A program made the position numbers and the translations under genes. From contig JAQCGX010000002.1 in the NCBI GenBank assembly GCA_027619975.1, positions 62,001-126,000 of the forward strand: 64,000 nt of DNA, in the 5' to 3' direction. The DNA comes from Nitrospinota bacterium. Lineage in GTDB: Bacteria; Nitrospinota; Nitrospinia; Nitrospinales; VA-1. Shown in pieces: positions 54,856 to 63,807 of the stretch. Below the pieces are notes generated by a model. It searched no databases. It saw only the letters and a list, made by a program, of their open reading frames with translations, and was not told where the DNA came from. Numbering within the stretch: the stretch's first letter is position 1; each line of letters opens with the position of its first letter.

Positions 54856-55527
54856 TTGATTAGGATAATTCTTATCCTGATACTTTTAGTTTTCACCCTT
54901 GGGTTTCCTGTTGCTGATAGTAATGCGCAAGACGATTCCGCCAGTTGCCTGAATCTCATAAAGCCCTTGAAAAAAGATAGAGATGATGTGCAAATCGAGG
55001 GAGGTATTTGGGGAATATTTTCAAAAATACCCTCCATGGGCCGTCATTCATCAAGAGCCATTGAAGTCGATTCCAAAATAAATAAACTGATTGCCACTCT
55101 CACCTATCTGTGTGAAACCAGGTCAGGGGTTCCTTTAAACGAACTGGCAAGCTATGTCTCCAGAAAACTTTCTGAGCTGGGGGAAGATAAATTTAAATCC
55201 CTGCATACCGTCTTGGGAAATCCCAAAAAGCAAATCGAAGATTGGTTGGAATATACAAAAGTTGCCCTTAAAAACAGTAATAGAGTTTTAGAGTTAAGCA
55301 AAATAAAAACATCAATCTTGGGTTCTAGCGTCTTAATCGTGAAATATCGGTCTCTGTTCACAGAATTTAAAAATCAGAACCAATTTGAACCTATGTTTTC
55401 TAGGACCATCTCTCTGGGGCAGGAAATAGATGATTTTTTTATCAACGACTCTTACTTGACCCAGGCAAATTTTGAAGAATCCCAAATACCTTATTGGGAT
55501 GTCGATGAAAACCACGGTGGTTCTTAA
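54856..55527 (+). CDS. Uncharacterised exported protein
   Basis: A 223-residue protein with TTG start and a signal peptide (RIILILILLVFTLGF, cleaved near SNA). The mature protein is helical, with cysteines at two positions (SASCLNL, TYLCETR) that could form a disulfide. No known domain. It is coupled to the lipoprotein gene and is followed 35 nt later by the dehydrogenase gene. Envelope role inferred. Confidence 0.65.
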   Translation: MIRIILILILLVFTLGFPVADSNAQDDSASCLNLIKPLKKDRDDVQIEGGIWGIFSKIPSMGRHSSRAIEVDSKINKLIATLTYLCETRSGVPLNELASYVSRKLSELGEDKFKSLHTVLGNPKKQIEDWLEYTKVALKNSNRVLELSKIKTSILGSSVLIVKYRSLFTEFKNQNQFEPMFSRTISLGQEIDDFFINDSYLTQANFEESQIPYWDVDENHGGS

Positions 55528-55562
55528 ATTTTTAGATACAAATAAAATATTGGAGGAGCAAA

Positions 55563-56366
55563 ATGGGGAATTATTTGGTTATTGGGGCAACCGGAGTCAT
55601 GGGAACCGCAGCTATCCAGGCAGTCCGCAAGATACATGGAAAAGACGCTGTGATTGTTGGCAATTGGTACGGCAAGGAAATTCCCGGCTTTCAAATTGAT
55701 GATGTCGATCACACCATCTTCGGCGACATCAACGACCCCAACTGCATTGACTCCATAAAGACCATAAGTTCAGGGAAATTCGACACGATGTTTTATGCCA
55801 CGGCCCTTGGCGATGTGGGAACCCCGATCAAAGAAGCCACGCAGGAACAAATTGATAAATCCAATAATTTATCGTTTCTTCCAATTCTAAACCTCGAAAA
55901 GCAACTCGATATCGATACCATCGTGGCCTATTCCACTTTCTATGTGATTCGCCATCAGCTGGCAACCTATGGAGCTATGGGATATTCCAAGGAGGCCATC
56001 GAAAAATGGACCGTGGAACCAGGGAAATCGAAGCATGTCTGCATTCGTGCCGGCCTATTCGAATCGACTTCTTCCCGTGGGATCAAACTTCTTCTTAGAA
56101 AGGCGGCTAAAAATCCTGAAAATTTGAAGGACCCCCTGCTCAAATCTTATTTTGCCAACAAAAGCTCGAAGGATGGCATCAAAGAATTTGAGGAAGGCAT
56201 CTTCAAAGAGGAAAAAGAAGCCTATGGAGATGCAAGAACCAAACAGGAAGACCTCTACCAATCGCACCTCGAGCTGTTTCAATCAAAAGACCCCGTATTT
56301 GTAAACGTTTGCGGAAAGAAAATCTGGCACACGGATTCCCCCCTCCTCCTCAAAGATTATTTGTAA
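55563..56366 (+). CDS. NAD(P)-binding Rossmann-fold protein (SDR-like)
   Basis: A 267-residue protein. The N-terminal VIGATGVMGTAAIQAV carries a G-x-x-G-x-x-G nucleotide loop, and the later YSTFYVIRHQLATYGAMGYSKEAIEKW has a Y-x-x-x-K-like pair (Tyr...Lys) as in short-chain dehydrogenases, followed by a family-atypical C-terminal part. The substrate is unknown. Ribosome-binding GGAGG lies six bases before ATG. No operon partner beyond the upstream small genes. Confidence 0.72.
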   Translation: MGNYLVIGATGVMGTAAIQAVRKIHGKDAVIVGNWYGKEIPGFQIDDVDHTIFGDINDPNCIDSIKTISSGKFDTMFYATALGDVGTPIKEATQEQIDKSNNLSFLPILNLEKQLDIDTIVAYSTFYVIRHQLATYGAMGYSKEAIEKWTVEPGKSKHVCIRAGLFESTSSRGIKLLLRKAAKNPENLKDPLLKSYFANKSSKDGIKEFEEGIFKEEKEAYGDARTKQEDLYQSHLELFQSKDPVFVNVCGKKIWHTDSPLLLKDYL

Positions 56367-56525
56367 TTTTTTTTTAACTTGAAAAGATAACTTGCGATAA
56401 CTCAGGGTTTCTCGATGCATCCGAAAAACATTTACCTCTTGTAATTAAAGGGGTTATGAATTTTAATTGGTTTTGTTTTATACTTCAACACACACCAAAT
56501 TAAAAGTCTAACTCGGATCATTGTA

Positions 56526-58304
56526 TTGAAGAAAGAAACGAAACCTACTTTCAGTCCTTCGTCGCCGTCGTCCTATGATGAAGCTCTGAATAATTTACTA
56601 GGCAGTGTTGTTCAGGATGTGAAGAATTACGCGGACCGCCTGCATTCCCAGATTCGGAAACTTTCTGATATTGGCCGGGCATTGTCGAGTGTTACCGATA
56701 TCAACGTTCTATTGGAAATGATCGTCGATCAGGCAAGAAACTTTACCAATGCCGATGCCGGAACCCTGTATATCCTGGAAGGGAATCAGCTCCGTTTTAA
56801 AATCGTCCAAAACGACAGCCTGAATATTCGCATGGGAGGAAAAAATGGCGATGCCATCCCCTTTCCTCCGGTTGAATTAAAGGAATCAAATGTTTCCGCT
56901 TTTGTGGCCTTGAACGGAATCTCAGTAAACATCCCCGACGTTTACGATACAACCCTGTTTGATTTTACCGATCCTAAGAATTTTGACCGAGCCACCGGCT
57001 ACAGGACCCAATCCATGCTGGTGGTCTTATTGAAAAATCACGACGACGACATCATCGGCGTCTTGCAACTTCTCAACGCCAGGCATGCAGATACCAGTCA
57101 GGTTGTGCCCTTTTCAGCAGACTGCGAAAACCTGACTGAAGGTCTGGCCTCACAGGCCGCCATTTCCATATCAAAAATAAATTTGATCAATAATATGGAG
57201 AACCTGTTTGAAGCTTTCGTGAAGGTGATGGCCACGGCCATTGATGAAAAATCACCCAACACCGGCGGTCATATCCGCAGGGTGGCCCATTTAACTCTGA
57301 CCATGGCAGAGGTCATTCATCGAAAAAATGAGGGTTGTTTCAAGGATGTGTTCTTCGATAGCGAGTCCATGCGTGAATTGCGGATTGCCGCCTGGATGCA
57401 TGATATTGGCAAGGTGACCACCCCGGTTGAGATCATGGAAAAGTCCACAAAATTACAAACCATCTTTGACCGCATACACCTCATTGACCTCAGAATGCTA
57501 TTTTTGCTGGAAAGGGCTCAAAGGGAGGGCCTGGAGAAAAAGATCAAATGGATTCAAAAAAACGCCGATGGGATTGAGTTGGGAAGAGTGGAGGAAGAAA
57601 CCAAGATCCGAATGGAAGAAATCACTGAAATCCGTCAATTTCTTCGCGACTGCAATGAGCCCAGTCAATATCTTGAGCAAGAAAAAGTAGAACGGCTGAA
57701 TGCCATCGGGAAGATGACCTATCAGGGCGAAGATGGAACGCCTCAACCCTACCTCACGGCGGATGAGCTGGAAAATTTATCCATTCGTAAAGGAAGTATT
57801 AACCAGCGGGAGCGGAATAAAATCAAGGAGCACGCATTCATAACTCTAAAGATGCTTCAACAGATTCCGTTCACCAAGAAAATTAAAAATATTCCTCATT
57901 TTGCGGCGGCGCATCATGAATGCATCGATGGTAGCGGATACCCCTTGGGGTTGAAAGGCGATGAAATTCCTTTCGAGGGTAAATTAATGGCGGTGACTGA
58001 CATTGCCGAAGCGTTGACGGCTTCAGACCGCCCTTACAAACCTGTACTCAGTTTGTGCAATGTTCACGACATTTTGAGAGCAATGGCAAAAGAAGGGAAG
58101 TTGGACCCGGACCTGGTTGAGTTGTTCATTGAAGAGCGGGTTTATGAAGAGTATAAAAGGAAACACGAACCTGATTTTCAGCAGAAGTCCGAGAAATTAT
58201 CTCTTTTAAATGCCAACCCAAAAAATAACACATCAAGCTCCGTTTCACAGGAACCGTTAAAAGTTCTGCTACCAATTTTAAAACTATCCAAGGAAGCGGT
58301 TTGA
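56526..58304 (+). CDS. GAF and HD-GYP domain protein (c-di-GMP phosphodiesterase type)
   Basis: A 592-residue soluble protein starting with TTG. A GAF sensor domain covers about residues 55-215 (LEMIVDQARNFTNADAGTLYIL). The HD-GYP domain has the metal HD pair in AWMHDIGK (His292, Asp293), HH at 463-464 and the DGSGYPLGLKGDEIP signature with the GYP at 471-473. Between HD and the rest sits a ~115-residue charged helical insertion (about 305-420) not usual in this family. It would hydrolyse cyclic di-GMP if active, lowering it and favouring motility, in line with the flagellar genes nearby. The sensed ligand of the GAF domain is unknown. Confidence 0.9.
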   Translation: MKKETKPTFSPSSPSSYDEALNNLLGSVVQDVKNYADRLHSQIRKLSDIGRALSSVTDINVLLEMIVDQARNFTNADAGTLYILEGNQLRFKIVQNDSLNIRMGGKNGDAIPFPPVELKESNVSAFVALNGISVNIPDVYDTTLFDFTDPKNFDRATGYRTQSMLVVLLKNHDDDIIGVLQLLNARHADTSQVVPFSADCENLTEGLASQAAISISKINLINNMENLFEAFVKVMATAIDEKSPNTGGHIRRVAHLTLTMAEVIHRKNEGCFKDVFFDSESMRELRIAAWMHDIGKVTTPVEIMEKSTKLQTIFDRIHLIDLRMLFLLERAQREGLEKKIKWIQKNADGIELGRVEEETKIRMEEITEIRQFLRDCNEPSQYLEQEKVERLNAIGKMTYQGEDGTPQPYLTADELENLSIRKGSINQRERNKIKEHAFITLKMLQQIPFTKKIKNIPHFAAAHHECIDGSGYPLGLKGDEIPFEGKLMAVTDIAEALTASDRPYKPVLSLCNVHDILRAMAKEGKLDPDLVELFIEERVYEEYKRKHEPDFQQKSEKLSLLNANPKNNTSSSVSQEPLKVLLPILKLSKEAV

Positions 58305-58344
58305 AGTTCTAAACAGATTTCCTCCACGTTCTGCCCAGCCGGGT

Positions 58345-58584
58345 TTATTTTTTTTTCGGACTATAGGGGCCGGTACGCATGAAGTTATCGTTCATTTTTA
58401 CATGAACATCGACTTGAATATCATTCTTCATGTCCGATCCAGACATTTTATCGAACTGTTTGAAGGCCGCGGTTTTTGATTTTTCGGAAATGAGGGAAGA
58501 GCGTTTTACTCGCACACGGGTTTTACGATTTTTTAATCCCTCGTCATATTTTTTCTTGTCTTCATGTGAAATATTTAAGACCAT
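58345..58584 (-). CDS. Uncharacterised small basic protein
   Basis: A 79-residue lysine-rich, probably disordered protein (KKKYDEGLKNRKTRVRVKRSS). No domain is recognised. Convergent with the HD-GYP gene and divergent from mgtE. It could be a small nucleic-acid-binding protein by composition, but nothing more can be said. Confidence 0.5.
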   Translation of the reverse strand: MVLNISHEDKKKYDEGLKNRKTRVRVKRSSLISEKSKTAAFKQFDKMSGSDMKNDIQVDVHVKMNDNFMRTGPYSPKKK

Positions 58585-58677
58585 GGTTCCTCACCGTAAT
58601 AATGTAAAAAACTGACACTAAACCAATACAACTTTTATAAAGTAAGCCTTTTGGCTTCAATATGGTATTAAAAAATC

Positions 58678-60030
58678 ATGTCTGTTGAAACTATAAATAT
58701 TTTTTTGAATGACCCTACTCTTTCACGCCAGGAAATTCAATCGCGACTTGACGAGATTGATCATTTTGAAATAGCCCGCCGTTTCCACGAATTCTCCCAA
58801 GAAGACAAAATCCGTATTTTCCACCTGCTGGAAAGTGATATAAAACGCCAGGAGTTGCTTTATGAAACCGATCGGGACAGTCGTCTGGAAATTCTACAAT
58901 CCCTGGACCCTGACTATCTGGCCAAATTGCTCGGAGACATGCCGGAGGATGAAGCCACGGACCTTCTCATGGAGCATCCTGAGGAAACCCGGGATGAAAT
59001 TCTGGAGAAAATTCCGCTCCGAGAAGCCAATGTCATAAAAGATTTGATCTCCTACGGGGAGGAAACTGCGGGGGGATTGATGGAAACCTCCTTCCACGGA
59101 GTTTATGAGGAGCAAACCGCCGCAGATATCCTGATGCAACTCAAGCGGAACCGAGGTCAGGAAGCGGCGCCTTACTTTTATGTCCTGAGCAGGAAAAAAG
59201 AGTTATTGGGGTATTTTAAATTACTGGACCTGTTGAATGTTCCTGCAATCGCCCATCCCACAGAGTTTATGAGAAAAGAGACTCCCAAGGTCCTGTTAAC
59301 GGACCCCTGCGACAAGGTGGCAAATATGATGGACCATGAGCACTTAAGCTCCATACCTGTGGTCAATGAAAAAAATGTGATTCAGGGTGTGGTGACCTTC
59401 GATGACGTCATTCGCTCTATTCAGGATATTGCCAGCGAAGACATATTCACCATGGTGGGTACGGCTAAAATGGACCCGTTTGCCAGGAAAATCGGCAAAA
59501 AAATCTGGACCCGGGCTCCCTGGTTATTCACCACATTCTTAGGAGGGCTGTTCAGCGCTTTTATTATGAGCAGCTATCAGCACTCGCTTGTAGAATTTTC
59601 AACGATCATCCTGTTCATTCCTTTTGTGATCGGCCTATCAGGAAACGTAGCGATCCAGGGGGCGACGGTTATTGTCCGTGGAATGGCCACCGGAGATATC
59701 CAGGAAGACAATCTCAAACGCGTGGTGCGTAGCGAACTGGCCGTTGGATGTATTAACGGGCTTATCTTCGGGGTGCTGTGCGGAGTGGTATTAACCGCCT
59801 CTTCCCGGACATTGATCCAGATCAGTCCCCTCCTGGGTCTCACGGTAGGGTTGGGAATCATTATGGCAGTGAGTCTATCCAGCCTGCTGGGGTCTTTAAC
59901 GCCCATCTTCTTTTTAAAGGCGGGAATTGATCCCGCCATCAGCACCGGGCCGATGGTCATTGTTTTAAATGATATTCTGGGCCTGACCATTTACCTGGCA
60001 ACCGCAAGCGTGTTTTTCTCTCTGGTCTGA
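58678..60030 (+). CDS. mgtE: MgtE-family magnesium transporter
   Basis: A 450-residue protein with the MgtE layout: an N-terminal helical domain (about 1-130, with PEDEATDLLMEHPEETRDEIL), two CBS domains (about 130-260, including HLSSIPVVNEKNVIQGVVTFDDVI), a connecting helix, and five transmembrane helices with NVAIQGATVIVRGMATGD and the STGPMVIVLNDILGL segment. Mg binding between cytosolic domains gates the pore. No M-box or other riboswitch was recognised in the 93-bp upstream spacer. Confidence 0.94.
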   Translation: MSVETINIFLNDPTLSRQEIQSRLDEIDHFEIARRFHEFSQEDKIRIFHLLESDIKRQELLYETDRDSRLEILQSLDPDYLAKLLGDMPEDEATDLLMEHPEETRDEILEKIPLREANVIKDLISYGEETAGGLMETSFHGVYEEQTAADILMQLKRNRGQEAAPYFYVLSRKKELLGYFKLLDLLNVPAIAHPTEFMRKETPKVLLTDPCDKVANMMDHEHLSSIPVVNEKNVIQGVVTFDDVIRSIQDIASEDIFTMVGTAKMDPFARKIGKKIWTRAPWLFTTFLGGLFSAFIMSSYQHSLVEFSTIILFIPFVIGLSGNVAIQGATVIVRGMATGDIQEDNLKRVVRSELAVGCINGLIFGVLCGVVLTASSRTLIQISPLLGLTVGLGIIMAVSLSSLLGSLTPIFFLKAGIDPAISTGPMVIVLNDILGLTIYLATASVFFSLV

Positions 60031-60034
60031 GCAA

Positions 60035-60283
60035 TTATCCCTGGGGGTCAGGAACTTCTATCTCAATCAGAGGGGTATCTATCTCCACATAATCTCCTTC
60101 GGAGACATAAAACTCTTTGATGATCCCTTCCATTTCCGACAAAAGGGTAAAATAACCTTCAGCGGTGATTTCAGCCACAGCCGTTCCCTTGACCACTTTA
60201 TCTCCCTGACGAACCAGGTACTTGTCAATTTTCCCGGAAGTCATGGTCGGGTACATGGGTGACATGAGAATATAATCCAACAT
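60035..60283 (-). CDS. Lipoyl/biotinyl-domain-like protein lacking the lysine
   Basis: An 82-residue protein with the beta-hammerhead fold of a lipoyl or biotinyl carrier domain: GKIDKYLVRQGDKVVKGTAVAEI in the first half and GIIKEFYVSEGDYVEIDTPLIEIEV in the second. At the hairpin tip, where the usual E-T-D-K holds the attachment lysine, this protein reads TAEGYFT, so there is no lysine to modify. It may be a degenerate or regulatory copy. Convergent with mgtE. Confidence 0.72.
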   Translation of the reverse strand: MLDYILMSPMYPTMTSGKIDKYLVRQGDKVVKGTAVAEITAEGYFTLLSEMEGIIKEFYVSEGDYVEIDTPLIEIEVPDPQG

Positions 60284-60418
60284 AAACTACTCCAACATAA
60301 GAATTTATTGAAAATGGAAAAAGCGGTGGCCACTATTAAAAGAAATCTCTGCTTTTTTAAAATTCAACGGTATTATAATCAATCCAGATGAAATCCTTCC
60401 CCTAAATTGAGGCAACCT

Positions 60419-60640
60419 GTGAAACTGCAAATCGGAGACGTCCTGTTTGAACCCATGTCAAGAAATACCGGGGAAATCACCCAGATCACTCCCCATCCCG
60501 ATGGGAAAATAGTAAAGATTCGCTGGCGTCCAGAAGATCATCTACCCCACGACTCGGAACACTTCCATAAAAAAGTGGTCCGATGTATCAAAAACGGGGA
60601 GTATGAACATACGCCTATATCAACGGTTGACGAATCGTAA
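60419..60640 (+). CDS. Uncharacterised small His-rich protein
   Basis: A 73-residue protein from GTG 60419. It has the repeated-feel segments GEITQITPHPDGKIVKIRWRPEDHLPHDSEHFHKK, with seven histidines, and one CxK. Beta-sheet-like; no domain known to me. Divergent from the lipoyl-like gene and convergent with the ABM protein. Could be metal-binding by composition only. Confidence 0.5.
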   Translation: MKLQIGDVLFEPMSRNTGEITQITPHPDGKIVKIRWRPEDHLPHDSEHFHKKVVRCIKNGEYEHTPISTVDES

Positions 60641-60652
60641 ACCTACCGCAGC

Positions 60653-60937
60653 TTATTTTTTATACACTGTATGAGAAGGCCTTCCCGCAAGAATGTTCTC
60701 TTTTCCCCAGTTGACGACGTTCTTAAATTTTTCCGACTGAATAAACCCGTTAAACGCTTCTTCCGAACTCCAGTCGGAAACGATGAGATACGATTGCGGA
60801 TCATTAATGTCCTTATACAAAAATGATTCGGAATGCCCTTCCATCTCGTTCATAACTTTTAAGACATTGGTAAAAGCATCCTCGAATACTTTTTCCTTGC
60901 CGGGAATCATTTTATAATTCATTCCAATGGTGACCAT
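60653..60937 (-). CDS. Antibiotic-biosynthesis-monooxygenase (ABM)-fold protein
   Basis: A 94-residue alpha/beta ferredoxin-like fold protein: VTIGMNYKMIPGKEKVFEDAFTNVLKVMNEMEGHSESFLYKDINDPQSYLIVSDWSSEEAFNGFI is typical of the small ABM/dimeric-barrel family (including haem-degrading and quinone-oxidising members). Without the asparagine or haem-binding residues clear enough, function cannot be told. Monocistronic, 58 bp from the radical SAM gene. Confidence 0.75.
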   Translation of the reverse strand: MVTIGMNYKMIPGKEKVFEDAFTNVLKVMNEMEGHSESFLYKDINDPQSYLIVSDWSSEEAFNGFIQSEKFKNVVNWGKENILAGRPSHTVYKK

Positions 60938-60995
60938 AGTATAAATATCCTTTCGTAAGATCGAGCAAACTGTTTATTAGCTTTTGGGAGCCGGA

Positions 60996-62012
60996 TCAGG
61001 CAATGAGTTGTAATTGATCACAATCATTATCCGGTTGCATGATTATATTTTCCAAATGAAACATTTCTTTCAGTTTTTGTAAATTTTCACGTTTGTGGCC
61101 GATATAAATGGATGTTGACCGGGATGGGAATTTGAATTTAACCGTATCGGTCAATCCATCAAACCCTTTTATTTGTTCGATCATTTCATCCAGGCCAATG
61201 CGACAATCCACCAGATAACGCAAAGAAGGATGATAAGGCCCATCCACATAATTTTCAAGCATGGAAGGGTCGGGGTGCAGTCCCATGCGAATTACGGAAA
61301 TTTCATTTTGCCGGTACTTTATGACCGCCGTCTTGAGATTTTCAAGCGTACGTTCCAAACTCCAGGGAACGAACTTGCCCTCTTCATACATCTGAAATAA
61401 TTCTGTGTGGCGAATCACCAGTGTGGGATACAAACGCACAAAATCCGGGTTCAAGTTGAGAGTGTCATCCACGGATTTTTGAAAGGTTTGATCCGTGTCC
61501 CCCGGTAGTCCCGGCATCAATTGCAGTCCCAGCCGAAAGCCATTCTTTTTGATCAATTCAGCGGCGGACACAATAGTTTCCAGGGTACAGGGTCGCCCGG
61601 AATGCTGAAGAACGTTTTGATCGGTGGATTGTATCCCAAGTTCTATCGTTTTGACATCGTACTTCTTCAACAGCGCCAATCGATCGTCATCAATAAATAG
61701 CGGGTGCGTGGACAAACGAATGGAACTCACTAACCCCTGCTGAATCCAGGGGGCGACCAGATCCAGTAAACTCTCCTGCCTTTGAGGTGGCAACCCGGTA
61801 AAACTGCCTCCGTAAAACGCAACCTCCCGATTGAGCGGAAGCTCGCTCAACGCTTTATTGCCCAAATACGTATTAAGCGTATCGAGCACCTTCTTTTCAT
61901 CGGCCTTTTCATGACTTCCCGTAATGTCCGTCTGGTTGCAAAAGACACAACGGTACGGGCACCCCAAATGAGGGATGAACACCGGCAGGATCATGTGGGT
62001 TTTGGTTTTCAT
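60996..62012 (-). CDS. Radical SAM protein (Elp3/YhcC-like)
   Basis: A 338-residue enzyme with the cluster motif C-x3-C-x2-C in CPYRCVFC (Cys18, Cys22, Cys25) near the N-terminus, then ELGIQSTDQNVLQHSGRPC and GLQLMPGLPGDTDQTFQKSVDD, typical of the Elp3/coproporphyrinogen-oxidase-like radical SAM group. No acetyltransferase domain, so not full Elp3. The exact reaction, perhaps tRNA-related, is unknown. Upstream is the repeat patch. Confidence 0.85.
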   Translation of the reverse strand: MKTKTHMILPVFIPHLGCPYRCVFCNQTDITGSHEKADEKKVLDTLNTYLGNKALSELPLNREVAFYGGSFTGLPPQRQESLLDLVAPWIQQGLVSSIRLSTHPLFIDDDRLALLKKYDVKTIELGIQSTDQNVLQHSGRPCTLETIVSAAELIKKNGFRLGLQLMPGLPGDTDQTFQKSVDDTLNLNPDFVRLYPTLVIRHTELFQMYEEGKFVPWSLERTLENLKTAVIKYRQNEISVIRMGLHPDPSMLENYVDGPYHPSLRYLVDCRIGLDEMIEQIKGFDGLTDTVKFKFPSRSTSIYIGHKRENLQKLKEMFHLENIIMQPDNDCDQLQLIA

Positions 62013-62320
62013 GTCGCAGTTAAATCAATTAAATTAGCGATTACTTCCAACCCTGGCACTCTTCATTCCTCTCTAACGAATTTTTATATTTATTCTTCCA
62101 TCATTTGCTAACGCTAAAAGAAAAAAGACGAACTCGTCACCGCGAGCCGCTAAATTGGCACGGACGTTATAATATTCCCAAGCCTTCATGCCCCGAAGGG
62201 GTATGTGATATTTCACCTTTGCCTTCATGCCCCGAAGGGGTAAATCCAGAGTCCTTTGTGGTTTTCTGAATTTCTTCGCTACGCTCGTAATGACGACCTA
62301 AAATCTCTGCTAATTTTTTT
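62013..62320. repeat. Repeat patch with two 39-bp units and a REP-like stretch
   Basis: 308 bp with no gene. Units start at 62182 and 62221, each GCCTTCATGCCCCGAAGGGGTA, spaced exactly 39 bp, the same family as at 35232-35309. Left flank GTTATAATATTCCCAAG matches the 47250-47290 copy. 62268-62300 reads TTTCTTCGCTACGCTCGTAATGACG, typical of REP-like DNA. Confidence 0.8.
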
Positions 62321-62758
62321 CTAATAATACTCCTCAGTCACAAACAATTCCATCTCCTGTGCCTGTGTATAAAACTCAGGATCGCGGATGATTTTGTTTT
62401 TTACTGCCTGAGCGGCGGAATTTTTCATCAGGAAGGGAATGCCTGAGGCCAGGAGAAACAGCACCAAGCCCCACCAGGAAAACCCAATCTCCACCGGGCT
62501 CAGGGCAAATTGAACCTTCGTCATGATAAATATTCCGAGGCTTGCCAGCATGAGGGCAAAAGATCCCCTAATAATCAGAGACAGTTTTTTACCCTTACCC
62601 AAATGGCCTTTCCAGACCGTCACGAATGCTTTCTTATCATCGACGACGATTTTGACATTGCCCGTGAACCATAATTTATCAAATTCTGCTCTGTCCATAG
62701 GTTCCCCAAAAAGCAAAAGCTCCTGAACGTACCGGAGCTTTAAACCATCCTGCAACAA
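62321..62758 (-). CDS. Uncharacterised membrane protein
   Basis: A 145-residue protein with two hydrophobic segments: SLIIRGSFALMLASLGIFIMT and FSWWGLVLFLLASGIPFLM, probably a hairpin. No named domain. It starts 50 nt before the HspQ gene on the same strand, which need not mean operon. The N-terminal part (LRYVQELLLFGEPMDRAEFDKLWF) is soluble. Confidence 0.6.
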   Translation of the reverse strand: MLQDGLKLRYVQELLLFGEPMDRAEFDKLWFTGNVKIVVDDKKAFVTVWKGHLGKGKKLSLIIRGSFALMLASLGIFIMTKVQFALSPVEIGFSWWGLVLFLLASGIPFLMKNSAAQAVKNKIIRDPEFYTQAQEMELFVTEEYY

Positions 62759-62807
62759 TTATTTTTAATATCCTGTCAACCCGCTGATATTCCAGTGCCA
62801 ATCTCAG

Positions 62808-63050
62808 TCAGTTCAAAATGATTTGATCGACTTCGAGATTACGTTCGGCAACGTAGGTATGGTTGGCGCCATTGTGAACGCGAACATGATACCAGGGCTG
62901 ATCCTTGGGGGGTCGGCTTTTGGCCATTTTATCGTACCATTCATCTGTATTTTTAAACTCCAGGTCCACGCCTACAATGATTCCCCTGTAGTCAAAATGT
63001 TTGTGATGAATGAGGTGCCCAATACAAAATTTAGCTTTTGTTGCGCTCAT
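62808..63050 (-). CDS. hspQ: HspQ/YccV-like heat-shock protein
   Basis: An 80-residue protein matching HspQ (hemimethylated-DNA-binding-protein family): FCIGHLIHHKHFDYRGIIVGVDLEFKNTDEWYDKMAKSRPPKDQPWYHVRVHNG and YVAERNLEVD are the family segments. HspQ influences proteolysis by Lon and is heat-shock induced in enterobacteria. It lies 44 nt downstream of rnc on the minus strand. Confidence 0.9.
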   Translation of the reverse strand: MSATKAKFCIGHLIHHKHFDYRGIIVGVDLEFKNTDEWYDKMAKSRPPKDQPWYHVRVHNGANHTYVAERNLEVDQIILN

Positions 63051-63093
63051 GGAAATTAATCTCCTATCCTCTCAGTTCAGATGCGAAATCAAT

Positions 63094-63783
63094 TCATTGT
63101 TTATGGTATTTATCTAAAGCCATTTTGGCGGCGGCCTGCTCGGCTTCTTTTTTACTTCGCCCCATTCCTTTTCCCATATTTTCATCTTTTGCGGAAACAA
63201 TAATTTCAAACTGTTTTTCATGGTCCGGACCGGTTTCACGAAGTACTTTGTAAATGGGAATACAAAAAAACTTATTCTGGGTGTATTCCTGCAAGTCACT
63301 TTTGTAATCCCGGGACTCCCGGTTGTCGATAAACTTAGTTATTTCATTTTTTATTTGCGGAAGCAGTACACTCGCCGCTGTCTCCAAATTGCTGTCACAA
63401 TAAATGGCCCCAGCAACGGCTTCATAGGCATTTGCCAGAAGGGATGCTTTATTTCTCCCGCCCGACATTTCCTCTCCTCTTCCCAAAAGCAGGAAGGCGC
63501 CCAAATCCAATTTTCGGGCTAAACCGGCCAGACAGGTTTCATTAACAACGGCGGCTCTGATTTTTGAAAGGGTTCCTTCTCTGTAATCGCTGTATTTGCG
63601 AACCAGATAATCGCTGACAACCAGGTCGAGAACGGAGTCGCCAAGAAATTCAAATCGTTCGTTATGCTTGAGACTTTCACCCGTTTCGTTGACGTAGGAT
63701 TTATGGGTGATCGCTTTGTTTAAAAGTTTGATTTCCTTGAAAGTGTAACCAAGGGCTTTCTGAAGTTTTGCCAATGCTTCCAT
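63094..63783 (-). CDS. rnc: Ribonuclease III
   Basis: A 229-residue double-strand-specific RNase. The RNase III signature NERFEFLGDSVLDLVVSDYLV is near residues 40-60, with the catalytic acidic residues; the C-terminal dsRNA-binding domain spans about 155-225 (SDLQEYTQNKF ... KGMGRSKKEAEQAAAKMAL). Complete. In the fabF-rnc order common in bacteria, it follows the fabF end directly. Confidence 0.97.
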   Translation of the reverse strand: MEALAKLQKALGYTFKEIKLLNKAITHKSYVNETGESLKHNERFEFLGDSVLDLVVSDYLVRKYSDYREGTLSKIRAAVVNETCLAGLARKLDLGAFLLLGRGEEMSGGRNKASLLANAYEAVAGAIYCDSNLETAASVLLPQIKNEITKFIDNRESRDYKSDLQEYTQNKFFCIPIYKVLRETGPDHEKQFEIIVSAKDENMGKGMGRSKKEAEQAAAKMALDKYHKQ

Positions 63784-63807
63784 TGCAAACGTAAATCCCG
63801 GTAAAAA

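Noticed and set aside
58585-58677. Magnesium riboswitch before mgtE
   Set aside because: The 93-bp spacer is too short and shows no M-box-like stem set.
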